A stretch of DNA of 64,000 bases from Nannocystaceae bacterium (GTDB lineage: Bacteria > Myxococcota_A > Polyangia > Nannocystales > Nannocystaceae), in assembly GCA_019694555.1 (NCBI GenBank), contig JAIBBS010000002.1, forward strand, positions 1-64,000, given 5' to 3'. Of this stretch, positions 8,386-17,416 are shown one piece after another. The position numbers were made by a program, and so were the translations under genes. A model generated the notes under the pieces. That model searched no databases, was not told the DNA's origin, and was given only the letters and a program-made list of their open reading frames with translations. Numbering within the stretch: position 1 is the first letter of the stretch; each line of letters opens with the position of its first letter.

Positions 8386-9342
8386 CTAGAATCTCCCCGA
8401 GATCGAGACGCCGTTCAAGGCCGGAGCGATGCGCACGGTCTTGCGCTCTTCCGGCGGCTGCTTCTTCTGCTTCTTGGCCGCGACCTTGCCGATGACCATC
8501 ATCGCCACGCCGCCCAGGACCAGCGCACCGCCCAGGCCCAGGCCGACCCCCGCGATGAGGTTCGCACGCTCGCCCTTGGCCGCGACCTGGTCGTACTCGC
8601 TGCCGTAGACCGTGGGATCCTCGGCGCGGCTCTGGTTGACGGCGCCGAGGATCAACCCGACCGCGCCGAGCCCGAGCACCGCACCGCCCAGGCCCGTGAC
8701 CGCCGCGCCGCTGGCGAACATCGCCTTGGCGTTGATGGGCTTGCGATCGCGCTTCTTCTTCTCGCCCGCGTCCGCGCTCGCCTCGGCCTCGCCGTCGCCG
8801 CGCGCGAGCGACTCGGCCAGCGTCTGCGCCTTGGCGACGGTGTCGTTGGCGCGCGAGATCAGATCCGGCACCGCGCTGGTCTCGATCACGCGGAAGTCCT
8901 TGTCGGCCGCGGGGTCGAGCGCGAAGTAGAGTAGATCGAGCGCGATGCGGGCGCGCTCCATCGCGGCCTCGGCCATCGGCACCTCGCGGTCCTTCTCGGC
9001 CGCGGCGATGTACGCATCGGCGGCGTCGAGGTACAGCACCGGGTCGCCCCACTCGGCCGCGCGGCTGTCGTAGTGCATCCCGGCGGCGGTCGGATCGGCC
9101 TTGACCAGATCGCGGCCGAGCACCTGCGCCTCGGCCCGCTTGCGCGCACCGTCCTCGGGCGTGACCTTGGGCCCCGCCGCGAACGCGAACGTCGGCGTCG
9201 TCGCCAGCGGCACCGCGAGCGCGAGCGTGGCCGCGACCACGACATGCCGCGCCCGCGCGACGGTGCGATGCGCATCGGCGTGCGCCGCCGCGGCAGCACG
9301 CGTCGACGCAGACACTCTCGAGGTGAACCAACGAGCCGACAT
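8386..9342 (-). CDS. Secreted protein with helical domain and two C-terminal membrane helices
   Basis: The protein has 318 residues and no recognised family. It has an N-terminal signal (VVVAATLALAVPLATTPTFAFA), a helical Ala-rich section with regularly spaced aromatic residues (about 60-175), an acidic/basic linker with KKKRDRKP, then two long Gly/Ala/Leu helices (about 206-232 and 261-285) and a basic tail. This order (helical domain, linker, two helices) resembles the protein coupled to the kinase at 5375-6106. The first ATG is at 9342; a TTG at 9351 is in frame, but the hexamer TAGCTT ends 7 nt before the ATG and would overlap it. The PEGA gene follows 2 nt after the stop. Confidence 0.65.
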   Translation of the reverse strand: MSARWFTSRVSASTRAAAAAHADAHRTVARARHVVVAATLALAVPLATTPTFAFAAGPKVTPEDGARKRAEAQVLGRDLVKADPTAAGMHYDSRAAEWGDPVLYLDAADAYIAAAEKDREVPMAEAAMERARIALDLLYFALDPAADKDFRVIETSAVPDLISRANDTVAKAQTLAESLARGDGEAEASADAGEKKKRDRKPINAKAMFASGAAVTGLGGAVLGLGAVGLILGAVNQSRAEDPTVYGSEYDQVAAKGERANLIAGVGLGLGGALVLGGVAMMVIGKVAAKKQKKQPPEERKTVRIAPALNGVSISGRF

Positions 9343-9349
9343 CGAAGGC

Positions 9350-9355
9350 AAGCTA
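9350..9355 (-). promoter_or_regulatory. -10-like hexamer TAGCTT, 7 nt before ATG 9342
   Basis: TAGCTT on the minus strand is followed by 7 nt and the ATG of the 8386-9342 gene. No Shine-Dalgarno sequence is present. It is one of ten sites with this geometry in the window. Confidence 0.5.
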
Positions 9356-9601
9356 GCGGCGAGGCGACATGGTTGTCAAACCCGATCGCCGCGCGTGCTG
9401 GTGCGCGAGCATCTGCGGGCGGCGCCACTGCACCGAATTGCGTACGACCGTTCTCGATCGGCTCGCGCGGCCGCGCGCGCAGCGGTGCGGAGCCCAAGCC
9501 TGCCCACGCGCATTTCAGGCTGCGTTGCCGCCGAACGCCGCGATCGGGGCGATTGGGCACTTCGCCCAGGGCATTGCGCAGCGAGTTGCCCAAGCGAAGC
9601 C

Positions 9602-9617
9602 GCGCGATCGATCGCGC
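9602..9617. repeat. 16-bp perfect palindrome
   Basis: The sequence GCGCGATCGATCGCGC reads the same on both strands. It lies about 100 bp before the lipoprotein start at 9716. It may be an operator, but short CG/GATC palindromes arise easily in such DNA. Confidence 0.35.
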
Positions 9618-9715
9618 ACGCGCATGCACCACCGATGGCGCGACTTTTCGCGTGCACGACCGGCATGTGCTTCTGCTATGGTGCCTGCCGAGCAGTGAGG
9701 AGCGGGCAAGCGACG

Positions 9716-10108
9716 ATGTCACGCGCGGTTGGAATCCTCTTGGGTCTGGGCCTCGCAGCGCTGAGCGCTTCGGCATGCTTCCACGGTGCCGATCGCGAGA
9801 AGGACGCGCCACCAGGCAGCGTCGGCGGGCTGTGCCTCGCGCCCGACGGTCACTGCGACGAAGGCGTGTGCAACAAGGACAAGAACTACTGCTTCAGCGC
9901 GAAGAACCCGTGCGAGGGCTTCTTCTGCGGCGGCAGTGACCGCGGCACCTGCGTGCTGGACAACGACCAGCAGCCGTCGTGCGTGTGCAACGCTGGCTAC
10001 AACAACGAGACCTTCGCGCTGTACTGCTGCCCCGACGAGCCCTCCTACGAGCCCGATCCCAATTGCGCGCCGGCGGGCGGAGACGGCGGCGAGAGCAGCA
10101 GTGGCTGA
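9716..10108 (+). CDS. Small Cys-rich lipoprotein
   Basis: The protein has 130 residues. The signal [21 protein letters not shown] ends in a lipobox Cys at about 21. The mature part has about a dozen Cys, with [10 protein letters not shown] and [17 protein letters not shown], an EGF-like spacing, and an acidic Gly/Ser end. The ATG at 9716 is preceded by a GAGGAG-type ribosome site. The last 8 nt overlap the GTG of queC, so the two are read from one mRNA, although the products have no obvious link. The function is unknown. Confidence 0.7.
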   Translation: MSRAVGILLGLGLAALSASACFHGADREKDAPPGSVGGLCLAPDGHCDEGVCNKDKNYCFSAKNPCEGFFCGGSDRGTCVLDNDQQPSCVCNAGYNNETFALYCCPDEPSYEPDPNCAPAGGDGGESSSG

Positions 10109-10817
10109 AGCCGCGGCCGCCGCGGTCGTGCTGACCAGCGGTGGGCTCGATTCGACGACGCTGCTGGCGCTCGCGCGTGCGCAGGGCCGACGCATCCACG
10201 CGCTGAGCTTTCGCTACGGTCAGCGTCACGCGGTCGAGCTCGACGCCGCCGCGCGCCAGGCCCGACGCTTCGGCGCGGTCGCGCACGAGACCGTCGACCT
10301 CGCGCACCTGGGCCGACTGCTCGCGCACGCGACCTCGCTGGTCGCCGGCAGCGCGCTCGCGGTGCCCAAGCACGGCGCGGACGACACCGCGATCCCGTCG
10401 ACCTACGTGCCCGCGCGCAACACCCTGTTCCTCGCCTACGGCCTCGCGTGGGCGGAGGCGCTCGACGCCGGCGAGGTGTGGATCGGCGTCAACGCGCTCG
10501 ACTACTCCGGCTACCCCGACTGTCGCCCCGAGTTCATCGACGCGTTCGCACGCACCGCCGCGCTCGCGACCCGTCGCGGCGTCGAGGGCTCGCCGATCGC
10601 GATCGTCGCGCCGCTGCAGCACCTGCGCAAGCACGAGATCGTCGCGCTGGGCCTCGCGCACGGCGTCGACTACGGCGACACCGTGAGCTGCTACGACCCG
10701 CGCACGGATGCCGCCGGCGCGGCGCTGGCGTGCGGTGCGTGCGACAGCTGCCGGCTGCGCCGCGAGGGCTTCGCGCTCGCGGGCGTCGCCGATCCCACGC
10801 GCTATTCGACTAGCTGA
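10101..10817 (+). CDS. queC: 7-cyano-7-deazaguanine synthase
   Basis: The protein has 238 residues, a normal length for QueC. The family converts 7-carboxy-7-deazaguanine, ammonia and ATP to preQ0 in the queuosine pathway, in the cytoplasm. The PP-loop SGGLDSTT is at residues 13-20, followed by the typical SFRYGQRH and [10 protein letters not shown] segments and [18 protein letters not shown]. The C-terminal zinc site is SCY...CGACDSC. The GTG at 10101 is chosen because it lies just before the first strand and overlaps the lipoprotein gene by 8 nt. No queD, queE or queF is near, so queC is separated from its usual partners here. The 3' end overlaps the convergent transporter gene by 8 nt. Confidence 0.95.
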   Translation: MAEAAAAAVVLTSGGLDSTTLLALARAQGRRIHALSFRYGQRHAVELDAAARQARRFGAVAHETVDLAHLGRLLAHATSLVAGSALAVPKHGADDTAIPSTYVPARNTLFLAYGLAWAEALDAGEVWIGVNALDYSGYPDCRPEFIDAFARTAALATRRGVEGSPIAIVAPLQHLRKHEIVALGLAHGVDYGDTVSCYDPRTDAAGAALACGACDSCRLRREGFALAGVADPTRYSTS

Positions 10818-12330
10818 CCAGCGGCAGCAGCAGCATGCCGGCGGCGACCAACACTGCGAAGCCGACCAGATCGAGCCGCACACCCATGCCGATCATCGAC
10901 TCGATGCGGATCAACCGCGTGCCGTAGGCCATCGCGTTGGGCGGCGTCGACACCGGCAGCATGAACGCGAAGCTGGCCGCGATGGTCGCCAGCGCGGCCA
11001 CGGCCGTGGGCGCGATGCCGGCGGCCTGCGCCACGCCCAGGAACACCGGCAGCATCATGCTGGTGACGGCGGTGTTGCTGGTGACCTCGGTCAGCACCAG
11101 CATCAGCGCGACCGCGCAGACGAGCAGGCCCAGCGGCTGCTGTGCCAACGGTCCCACCGCCGCGAGCACGCCGCGGCCGATGGCCTCGGCCAGGCCGGTC
11201 TCGAACGTCAGCTTGCCCAGCGACAGTCCGCCGCCCAGCAGCAACAGCGTGCCCCAGTCGAGCCGCTGCGCGTCCTCCCACTGCAGCAGCGGCCCGCCGC
11301 CGCGACCGCGCGGCAGCACGAACAGCGCGCTCGCGCAGACGATCGCGACCACGCCCTCGTCGAGCACGTCGCCGGCCCACTGCGTCCAGCGATGCTGCTC
11401 GCCCAGCGACAGCTGCAGCAGCGACGGCGCGAGCCAGCCGCACACCGCGAGCACGAACACCGCGACCGCGCGGCGCTCACCGCTCGAGACCGGCCCGAGC
11501 GCCGCGAGCTGGCGTGCGACCTCGTCCGCGAGTCCCGGCAGTCGTGCCACCGGCGGACGGAAGCGCCGCACCGCCAGCAGCGACGCCGCGATCATCATCA
11601 CGGTCGACACCGGCAACGCGAACGCCATCCAGCGCGCGAAGCCGAAGTGCTCGCCGAGGCGATCCTCGAGCATGCCGATCGCGATGACGTTGGGCCCGGT
11701 GCCGATCGGCGTGGCGGTGCCGCCGATCGAGGCCGCGTAGGCCAACAGCAGGCACATGCCGCCGCCGAAGTGATCGAGCCCGCGCTGCGCGGCGGTGTCG
11801 CCGGCGACGACCTCGCGCATGGTCGCGTGCAGCCCCAGCGCCACCGGCAGCAGCATCGCGGTGGTCGCGGTGTTGGAGATCCACATCGAGAACGCCCACG
11901 CGATGCCGCCGAGCGCGACCATGGCGCGACTGGGCGAGCCCGCGACGATGGGGCGCGCGATCAGCCACAGCGCGATGCGGCGATCGACGCCCTGGCGCGC
12001 GAGCCCCTCGGCCAGGAGGAAGCCGCCCAGGAACAGGAAGATCAGGGGATCGGCCAGCGGTGCGAACACCTGCTTGGCCGGCGCGACCTCGGTCAACACC
12101 GCCAGCGCGGGACCCAGCAACGCCGCGACCGCCAGCGGCAGCGCCTCGGTGATCCACAGCGCGACCGTCGCGGCCGCGACCGCCGCGAGCGCGTGGGCCT
12201 GGGCGCTCAGCCCCGGCATCGGCAACAGCCACAGGCCCACCAGCAGTGCCGGCGCCAGCACGCGCCCGACGGCGCGGCGTCGCCGTTCGAACGCCGCCTC
12301 CGCGTCGGTCATCGCCTCGTGCACGGTCAC
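10810..12330 (-). CDS. SLC13/DASS-family anion:sodium symporter
   Basis: The protein has about 506 residues. Two SNT motifs (ISNTATTAM and TSNTAVTSM) are the signature of the DASS/SLC13 family, which imports di- or tricarboxylates, sulfate or similar anions with Na+. [18 protein letters not shown] and the final [17 protein letters not shown]-like helices also fit. It has about 11-12 hydrophobic segments. GTG 12330 is preferred: TATCGT ends 7 nt before it and there is no ribosome site there. An in-frame ATG at 12312, after GAGG, is the alternative. The substrate cannot be told from sequence. It is divergent from the membrane protein at 12380. Confidence 0.88.
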   Translation of the reverse strand: MTVHEAMTDAEAAFERRRRAVGRVLAPALLVGLWLLPMPGLSAQAHALAAVAAATVALWITEALPLAVAALLGPALAVLTEVAPAKQVFAPLADPLIFLFLGGFLLAEGLARQGVDRRIALWLIARPIVAGSPSRAMVALGGIAWAFSMWISNTATTAMLLPVALGLHATMREVVAGDTAAQRGLDHFGGGMCLLLAYAASIGGTATPIGTGPNVIAIGMLEDRLGEHFGFARWMAFALPVSTVMMIAASLLAVRRFRPPVARLPGLADEVARQLAALGPVSSGERRAVAVFVLAVCGWLAPSLLQLSLGEQHRWTQWAGDVLDEGVVAIVCASALFVLPRGRGGGPLLQWEDAQRLDWGTLLLLGGGLSLGKLTFETGLAEAIGRGVLAAVGPLAQQPLGLLVCAVALMLVLTEVTSNTAVTSMMLPVFLGVAQAAGIAPTAVAALATIAASFAFMLPVSTPPNAMAYGTRLIRIESMIGMGVRLDLVGFAVLVAAGMLLLPLVS

Positions 12331-12336
12331 CCGCGG

Positions 12337-12343
12337 TACGATA
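12337..12343. promoter_or_regulatory. Shared symmetrical -10 element of two divergent genes
   Basis: The bases TACGATA read TACGAT on the plus strand (12337-12342) and TATCGT on the minus strand (12343-12338). On the minus side the hexamer is 7 nt before GTG 12330. On the plus side it would give a leader of about 30 nt for ATG 12380. Confidence 0.5.
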
Positions 12344-12379
12344 GCAATCTGCCCGCGCGCCGCGGGCCCGACCCACGCG

Positions 12380-13699
12380 ATGACCGACGACGCAGCGCCC
12401 GAAGTGCCCGCGACGCCGCCGCGTCGCCGCGGCCGACTGCGACGCGCGCTGCCGTGGCTGTTGTTGCTGCTGGGCTGGGTGTGGCTCGGCGATGGCTTCG
12501 TCAGCAGCAACGACGGCTCGCACGTCGCGTTGGCGCGGGCGCTGGCGCTGCGACGCACCACCACCATCGATCCCGACGTCGCGCTGACGCTGTGGGTCGA
12601 TCGCGCCGAGCGCGACGGCCATCACTACTCGGATCGCCCGCCCGGCACCGCGTTCGCGGCGATCCCGGCGGTGTGGCTCGGCGCGCTGCTCGACCCGAGC
12701 CTGCGCGACCGCGCGATCGAGCAGGGCGAGATGGTGATCTCGCCGGCCGGGCCCGCCTACGGCCAGACCTACGTCGCGCGCGCGAAGAAGTTCGGGCGCG
12801 CGCCGGCGTTGGTGCAGTACCAGGGCACCGCGCTGGCGGTGCGCCTGCACGCCGCGCTGATGGGCCTGCTGGGCCTGCTGCTGCTGCGGCGCTGGTTGCA
12901 GCACCACGGCCTCGATCGCGGCGCGCAACGCTTCGCGCTGTTCACGGTCGCGGTCGCGACGCTGTGGGGCCCCTACTCGACCATGCTGTTCTCGCACGTG
13001 ACCAGCGGCACGCTGTGGCTGGCGATGCTCGTCGCGTGCAGCGAGATGCGCGACGACTCGCGCACCGCCGTGCTCGTCGCCGGCCTCTTCGGCGCGTGGG
13101 CGGTCGCGAGCGACTATCTGCTGGTGGTCCCGATCGCGCTGCACCTGGGCCTCGCGATCCCGTGGCGCCGCTGGGGTTGGCTGCTGCTGGGTGCCGCGCC
13201 GGCGATCATCGCCACCGGCGCCTACCACCACGCCGCGTTCGGTTCGGTGTTCTCGATCGGCTACGACCACCACGCGGCCTTCGAGTTCGCGCGCGCACGC
13301 AGCGAGACCTTCTCGGGCAACCTGCTGCACGGGTTGTGGACGCTGCTGGGCCTGGGCCAGGGCGCTGGCGTGCTCGCGCTGTCGCCGGTGCTGGCGCTGG
13401 GGTTCGTGGGCCTGGCGCAGTCCCGCGTGCGGCGGTGGGCGCTGCCGCTGGTGCCGTGGCTGCTGCTGCTCGCGCTGCACCGCACGCCCGAGGGCGGCGC
13501 GTCGGTCGATCATCGCTACCTCGTGCCGGCAGTGCCGATCCTCGGCCTCGGGATTGCGCTCGCGTGGCAACGTTGGCTCGACCACGGCCTCGGCAGCGGT
13601 CCGCCGTGGCGACGCCGCGCAGTGATCGTCGTGTGCATCGCGATTGCGCTGGCGTCGTGCGCAATGGTGTGGGCGCACTCGCTCGCGTGGCGTCGCTGA
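12380..13699 (+). CDS. Polytopic membrane protein, GT-C glycosyltransferase-like
   Basis: The protein has 439 residues with about 9-10 membrane helices. After the first helix (ALPWLLLLLGWVWLGDGF) comes a long loop with SNDGSHVALARALA and DRPPGTAFAAIPAVWLG. An early acidic residue in such a loop is typical of GT-C fold enzymes (PMT/ArnT type), which move sugars from polyprenyl-phosphate carriers. The last part has VDHRYLVPAVPILGLGIALAW. The match is one of architecture, not a firm family assignment. It begins 49 bp from the divergent transporter start, and the M23 lipoprotein gene follows 29 bp after it. Confidence 0.5.
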   Translation: MTDDAAPEVPATPPRRRGRLRRALPWLLLLLGWVWLGDGFVSSNDGSHVALARALALRRTTTIDPDVALTLWVDRAERDGHHYSDRPPGTAFAAIPAVWLGALLDPSLRDRAIEQGEMVISPAGPAYGQTYVARAKKFGRAPALVQYQGTALAVRLHAALMGLLGLLLLRRWLQHHGLDRGAQRFALFTVAVATLWGPYSTMLFSHVTSGTLWLAMLVACSEMRDDSRTAVLVAGLFGAWAVASDYLLVVPIALHLGLAIPWRRWGWLLLGAAPAIIATGAYHHAAFGSVFSIGYDHHAAFEFARARSETFSGNLLHGLWTLLGLGQGAGVLALSPVLALGFVGLAQSRVRRWALPLVPWLLLLALHRTPEGGASVDHRYLVPAVPILGLGIALAWQRWLDHGLGSGPPWRRRAVIVVCIAIALASCAMVWAHSLAWRR

Positions 13700-13714
13700 G
13701 CCCGGCGACGGCGC

Positions 13715-13720
13715 TACACT
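13715..13720 (+). promoter_or_regulatory. -10-like hexamer TACACT, 8 nt before ATG 13729
   Basis: TACACT is followed by 8 nt and the ATG of the M23 lipoprotein. No matching -35 box is clear. It would give a transcript starting at about the first codon. Confidence 0.42.
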
Positions 13721-13728
13721 GCGAGGCC

Positions 13729-14742
13729 ATGGGGCGGTGGGGCATCGTCATGGTCGCGGCGCTGTGCGCCTGCGGTTCGCAGGGACAGCGCGACACGGTC
13801 GCGTGGGATCCGAGCAGCTCGGACGGCAGTGGCCCCGGCGACGGCAGCACCGCGGGATCGCACGGTACCGCCGCGACCAGCATCGGCACGGCCAGCGGCA
13901 CCGACGGCAGCAGCAGCGACGGCCCCGGCGACGGCAGCTCCGCGGCCACGCTCGATGGCGGCAGCTCGAGCGGCGGCGGCTACGACTGCGAGTCGCTGGG
14001 CTACACCGGTCTGTGCGACGGCGAGCTGCTGGTGTGGTGCGAGGACGGTGCGATCCAGATGGCCGACTGCGCCGCGATGGGGCAGAGCTGCGCGTGGGCC
14101 GGCGACGCGATCGGCTACGACTGCGTGCCGATCGCCGGACGCGGCGGCTTCGGCTACCCCGTCGGCGACGGCACCACGTGGCCCGCGGGCGGCTGGACGG
14201 TGTCGCAGGTGCTCGGCCACTACCTCGACTACAATGGTTTCGTCGGTGGTCACCTCGCGGAGGACATCGCCGCGGGCGAGGCCGAGACCGCCAACGCGCC
14301 GGTGTACGCGGTCGCCGACGGCACCGTGCTGTACGCCGGCGCCAACGCCAGCACGTACGTCAACGTCGTGTTGATCCAACACGAGGTCGACGGCACCACG
14401 CTGTGTTCGTTCTATGGCCACCTCGGCAGCGTCGCGGTCGCCGAGGGCGACGTGGTCGCGCGCGGCGACACCATCGCGCACGTGCTCGACTGGCAGGCAC
14501 AGTTCGGCTACGCCAACTCGCACCTGCACTACGTGCTGCTGTCGCAGGCACTGTGCGACGCGTCGGACGGGGCCAACGGCGCGCTCGTGTGCGGCTACGA
14601 CGACACCCCGGGCCCCAACGGCATCGTCGACCTCGACTCCGAACCCGCCACGTACACCTCGGTCGGTGACGTCTGCGGCGACCAGAACTACCCCGAGGCC
14701 TTCATCGCGCCGAGCCAGTTCATCGAGGCGCACCACTTCTGA
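13729..14742 (+). CDS. M23-family metallopeptidase lipoprotein
   Basis: The protein has 337 residues. The N-terminus (IVMVAALCACGSQ) has a lipobox Cys, followed by a 70-residue Ser/Gly/Thr/Asp linker. A small Cys-rich module (YDCESLGYTGLCDGELLVWC) comes next, then a peptidase M23/LytM domain (about 150-320). The zinc ligands are visible: H175 and D179 in GGHLAEDIA and the HLH pair at 265-267. M23 enzymes cut peptide cross-links in peptidoglycan or elastin-like peptides. The short CSFYGHLG segment is also typical. As a lipoprotein it would act at the envelope, for wall remodelling or predation; which of the two cannot be decided. A palindrome 11 bp after the stop may end the transcript. Confidence 0.88.
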   Translation: MGRWGIVMVAALCACGSQGQRDTVAWDPSSSDGSGPGDGSTAGSHGTAATSIGTASGTDGSSSDGPGDGSSAATLDGGSSSGGGYDCESLGYTGLCDGELLVWCEDGAIQMADCAAMGQSCAWAGDAIGYDCVPIAGRGGFGYPVGDGTTWPAGGWTVSQVLGHYLDYNGFVGGHLAEDIAAGEAETANAPVYAVADGTVLYAGANASTYVNVVLIQHEVDGTTLCSFYGHLGSVAVAEGDVVARGDTIAHVLDWQAQFGYANSHLHYVLLSQALCDASDGANGALVCGYDDTPGPNGIVDLDSEPATYTSVGDVCGDQNYPEAFIAPSQFIEAHHF

Positions 14743-14752
14743 CGCGAACCGG

Positions 14753-14768
14753 GCGCGCACGTGCGCGC
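14753..14768 (+). terminator. 16-bp palindrome after the M23 gene
   Basis: GCGCGCACGTGCGCGC is a perfect palindrome 11 bp after the stop codon. It has no T-tract. It overlaps the most upstream in-frame GTG (14761) of the next gene, which argues against that start. Confidence 0.35.
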
Positions 14769-14808
14769 GGCCGCGCCCGCGCACACCGGTGCGATCCATG
14801 CCGCTTGC

Positions 14809-16395
14809 GTGCCCGCAGCCCGCACGCCGGTGTATACCTCGGGGATCGAAGAGCCCGCGCCACCGCCCGCGCAAGACGGCGTCGCTGCGGACCCCCGCGG
14901 CGCACCGCCGCTGGTGTGGGTCAACTCGACCTACTTCGCGGAGGGCTTTCCGTACGCGCTGGTCAACAACGTCGCCGAGGTGTTGTTCAACGCGCTCGGG
15001 GCGAGCCTGGCCGCGATCGGGCTGACCGCCGTGTTCCACCTGCCGTGGAACATCAAGTTCCTGTGGGCACCGGTGCTCGACGCCCACGAGACCAAGCGCA
15101 GCTTCCTCATCGGCTGCGAGTGGGTCATCGCGGCGCTGGTGCTGGTGCTCGCGATCGCGGGCACCGGCATCTCGCTGCCGGTGGCGTCGGCGATCTTCGT
15201 GGTGCTCGCCTTCGCGTCGGCGACCCACGACATCGCCATCGACGCGTACTACCTCGAGGCGCTCGATGCCCCGGGCCAGTCGCGCTACGTCGGCCTGCGC
15301 GCCGCGGCCTTCCGCGCCGCAGCGCTGGTGGCGAGCGGCCCGCTGCTGGTGGTCGCCGGCTACTGGGGCTGGCATGCGACCTGGGCGCTCGCGCTCGCGA
15401 TCATGATCGTGCTGCTGGTGCTGCACCGCGGGTGGTTGCCGCGGGTCGAGCCGCGCCGCAGGCCGCTGCGACAGTGGCTGCGCGGCCTGCTGCGCCCGCG
15501 CGTGCTCGCGCTGCTGGCCGTGGCCGCAGGGTTGCTCGCGCTCGACGCCTCCGTGGGTCTCGTGCGCCGGCCGTGGCACGCGCTGCGGGACGCGGTCGCG
15601 CAGGTGCCGGGGCTGCGCGAGCTCGACGTGGCGGGCTGGATCGGCGTGGCGCTGCTGCTGCTGGTGATCCCGACGGTGATCTCGCTGCCGTGGCTGCGAC
15701 GTCGACTGCAGCGCAGCGACTCGAACTACGCCCGCGCTTTCGTGGCCTACCTCGACCATCCGGACATCTCGCGTGCGCTCGCACTGATCGTGCTGTTTCG
15801 GACCGGCGAGTCGTTCCTCATGAAGATGCGCATGCCGTTTCTGCGCAACGAGTGCGGGCTGTCGCTCGAGACCTACGGCATGGTCAACGGCACGCTGGGT
15901 TTCCTCGCGACGCTGCTCGCGACGCTGGCGGGCGGCTGGCTCATCGGCCGCTACGGCCTGCGTCGCTGCCTGTGGCCGATGGTGCTGGCGCAGAACCTGC
16001 CCAACCTGCTCTACGCCGTGCTCGCGGCCGCGGACCCGTCCTCGCTCGGCACGCCCGCCGTCGCGGCGGTCGTGATCGTCGAGGACATCGGCGCCGGCTT
16101 CGGCACCGCGGTGTTCATGGTCTACATCATGCGGTGCTGCGATCCGCGTCACAAGGCCACGCACATGGCGTTGATGACCGCGATCATGAGCATCGGCTTC
16201 ACGCTCGCCGGTGCCGCGAGCGGCTTCGTCGTGCCGTGGGTCGGCGGCTGGACCCACTTCTTCGCGCTGACGTTCGTGGCCACGATCCCCAGCATGTTGG
16301 TGTTGCCGTTTGCCCCGTTCCTCGACCGCAGCCGCGCGGACGAGGTCGCCGCCGCCGCTGCCGCCGCACCGCCGGTGGACCGTTCGCGGCCGTAG
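14809..16395 (+). CDS. AmpG/PAT-type major facilitator permease
   Basis: About 528 residues from GTG 14809. The N-terminal core (NSTYFAEGFPYALVNNVAEVLFNALGAS, LPWNIKFLWAPVLD) and ATHDIAIDAYYLEAL match the AmpG/PAT family, whose members carry muropeptides or acetyl-CoA. It has about 12 hydrophobic helices with an extra soluble or amphipathic stretch in the middle (about 215-330). The start is uncertain: GTG codons at 14761, 14809 and 14830 are in frame and none has a clear ribosome site. The one at 14761 lies in a palindrome. It follows an M23 peptidase gene, so a role in taking up wall fragments is attractive, but this is inference. Confidence 0.72.
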   Translation: MPAARTPVYTSGIEEPAPPPAQDGVAADPRGAPPLVWVNSTYFAEGFPYALVNNVAEVLFNALGASLAAIGLTAVFHLPWNIKFLWAPVLDAHETKRSFLIGCEWVIAALVLVLAIAGTGISLPVASAIFVVLAFASATHDIAIDAYYLEALDAPGQSRYVGLRAAAFRAAALVASGPLLVVAGYWGWHATWALALAIMIVLLVLHRGWLPRVEPRRRPLRQWLRGLLRPRVLALLAVAAGLLALDASVGLVRRPWHALRDAVAQVPGLRELDVAGWIGVALLLLVIPTVISLPWLRRRLQRSDSNYARAFVAYLDHPDISRALALIVLFRTGESFLMKMRMPFLRNECGLSLETYGMVNGTLGFLATLLATLAGGWLIGRYGLRRCLWPMVLAQNLPNLLYAVLAAADPSSLGTPAVAAVVIVEDIGAGFGTAVFMVYIMRCCDPRHKATHMALMTAIMSIGFTLAGAASGFVVPWVGGWTHFFALTFVATIPSMLVLPFAPFLDRSRADEVAAAAAAAPPVDRSRP

Positions 16396-16432
16396 TGAAG
16401 TCGCGGGCGGATCGGGCGATGACTGTGCCCCG

Positions 16433-17329
16433 ATGGGCCTGCACCTCGATGCGTTGGCGATGGAGATGCTGTGCGACAGCCTCAGCGATGGCGTCGTCGT
16501 CTTCCACGACGAGCGCGCCGTGGTCGCGAGCGAGGGCGCCTGCGAGCTGCTCGCGACGCCTCAGGTGCTGCTGTTGGGCGCCGACGTCGACGCCGTCTTC
16601 GCGCGGCTGGGATTGCCGGCCCCGTGGGCGATGCGCCTGCGCGCAGGGGATCCGGTCTGCACCACCACCGCGCTGGGCCAGCCGCTGCGGCTGCGCTGGC
16701 TGACGTTGCCCGGCGGCGAGGGCAGCAGCTTCGCGCTGGTCGTCCAGGACATGCGCCTGGGTCGCGCGCTGCGATCGACCGAGGATCGCCTCGAGGCCGC
16801 CGGCACCGGCTTGGGCGCCGCCACGCAGGCGCTGCCGCCCGGCGCAATCCTGCGCTACCTCGCGCGCGAGGTCCGACGCAGTCACCTCGACTTCGAGGAG
16901 CTCTCGGTGCTGGTGGCCGCGGCCGGCGACGCTGCGCGTGCGCGACGGGTCGCGGCTCGCTTCGCCGCGACGTTGACCGCGACCGAACGCGTCGGGCCCT
17001 GCGATCCACTCGAGCGCGTGGCCAGCCACGGCGAGGGCGGCGAGACCGTCGTCAGCTTCCCGCGCACCGCGATGCCGATCGATCACGTGCTGGTCGTGTT
17101 GCCGTGCACCGCCGCGGCGGGCCGCGACGCGGTCGCGCTGCGGCTGTCGGCCGCGGCGATCGACGGCGCCGCGCTGCTGCTGGGCGGCGCGACGCTGCAG
17201 GTCCGGTCGCTCGCGCGCCGGGCCGAGACCACGCCGCGCGACGGCGCCCGGGACCTGCTCGAGCGCGCGTTGCGGGATCTCGCGCGGGTCCGGGCCGACC
17301 CCGCGCACGCGGGCCGCCGCGCCGCGTGA
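16433..17329 (+). CDS. PAS-like sensor with a degenerate GGDEF-like domain
   Basis: The protein has 298 residues. About 1-110 resemble a PAS fold (DSLSDGVVVFHDERAVVASEGACELLA). About 135-275 follow the helix/strand plan of a GGDEF domain (ILRYLAREVRRSHLDFEELSVLVAAAG, then DHVLVVLPCTAAAGRDAVALRLSAA, where active enzymes read DEFVVLLP). The GGDEF active site and the I-site are not conserved, so cyclase activity is unlikely; a c-di-GMP-independent sensor or effector role is possible. The gene starts 37 bp after the AmpG-like gene and is followed by a strong hairpin at 17417. The assignment is by pattern and could be wrong. Confidence 0.5.
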   Translation: MGLHLDALAMEMLCDSLSDGVVVFHDERAVVASEGACELLATPQVLLLGADVDAVFARLGLPAPWAMRLRAGDPVCTTTALGQPLRLRWLTLPGGEGSSFALVVQDMRLGRALRSTEDRLEAAGTGLGAATQALPPGAILRYLAREVRRSHLDFEELSVLVAAAGDAARARRVAARFAATLTATERVGPCDPLERVASHGEGGETVVSFPRTAMPIDHVLVVLPCTAAAGRDAVALRLSAAAIDGAALLLGGATLQVRSLARRAETTPRDGARDLLERALRDLARVRADPAHAGRRAA

Positions 17330-17416
17330 TCCCGATCGCGTGCGACGTCCTGGGCGTAAGGGCGTCCGCCCGACCGCGTTGTGGCCTTCGCCGTGCCCAT
17401 CGCCATGGCACCCCCG

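Larger units (their letters stand above)
9343..9715. other. Intergenic region between divergent genes, 373 bp
   Basis: No convincing gene is seen here; short open frames on both strands lack a start context. It holds a -10-like hexamer for the leftward gene (9350-9355), a small hairpin with arms TGGGC/GCCCA (9554-9568) and a 16-bp palindrome (9602-9617). It should carry promoters for both flanking operons. Confidence 0.6.

Noticed and set aside
8-9351. Search for tRNA or other RNA genes, attachment sites and integrases throughout
   Set aside because: No cloverleaf, integrase, transposase or long direct repeat was recognised; the GC-rich hairpins seen are simple stems at gene ends.
10708-13728. 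Upstream extension of the M23 lipoprotein frame by about 1000 codons
   Set aside because: It runs through two other genes and has shadow composition. The signal peptide and lipobox begin at 13729.
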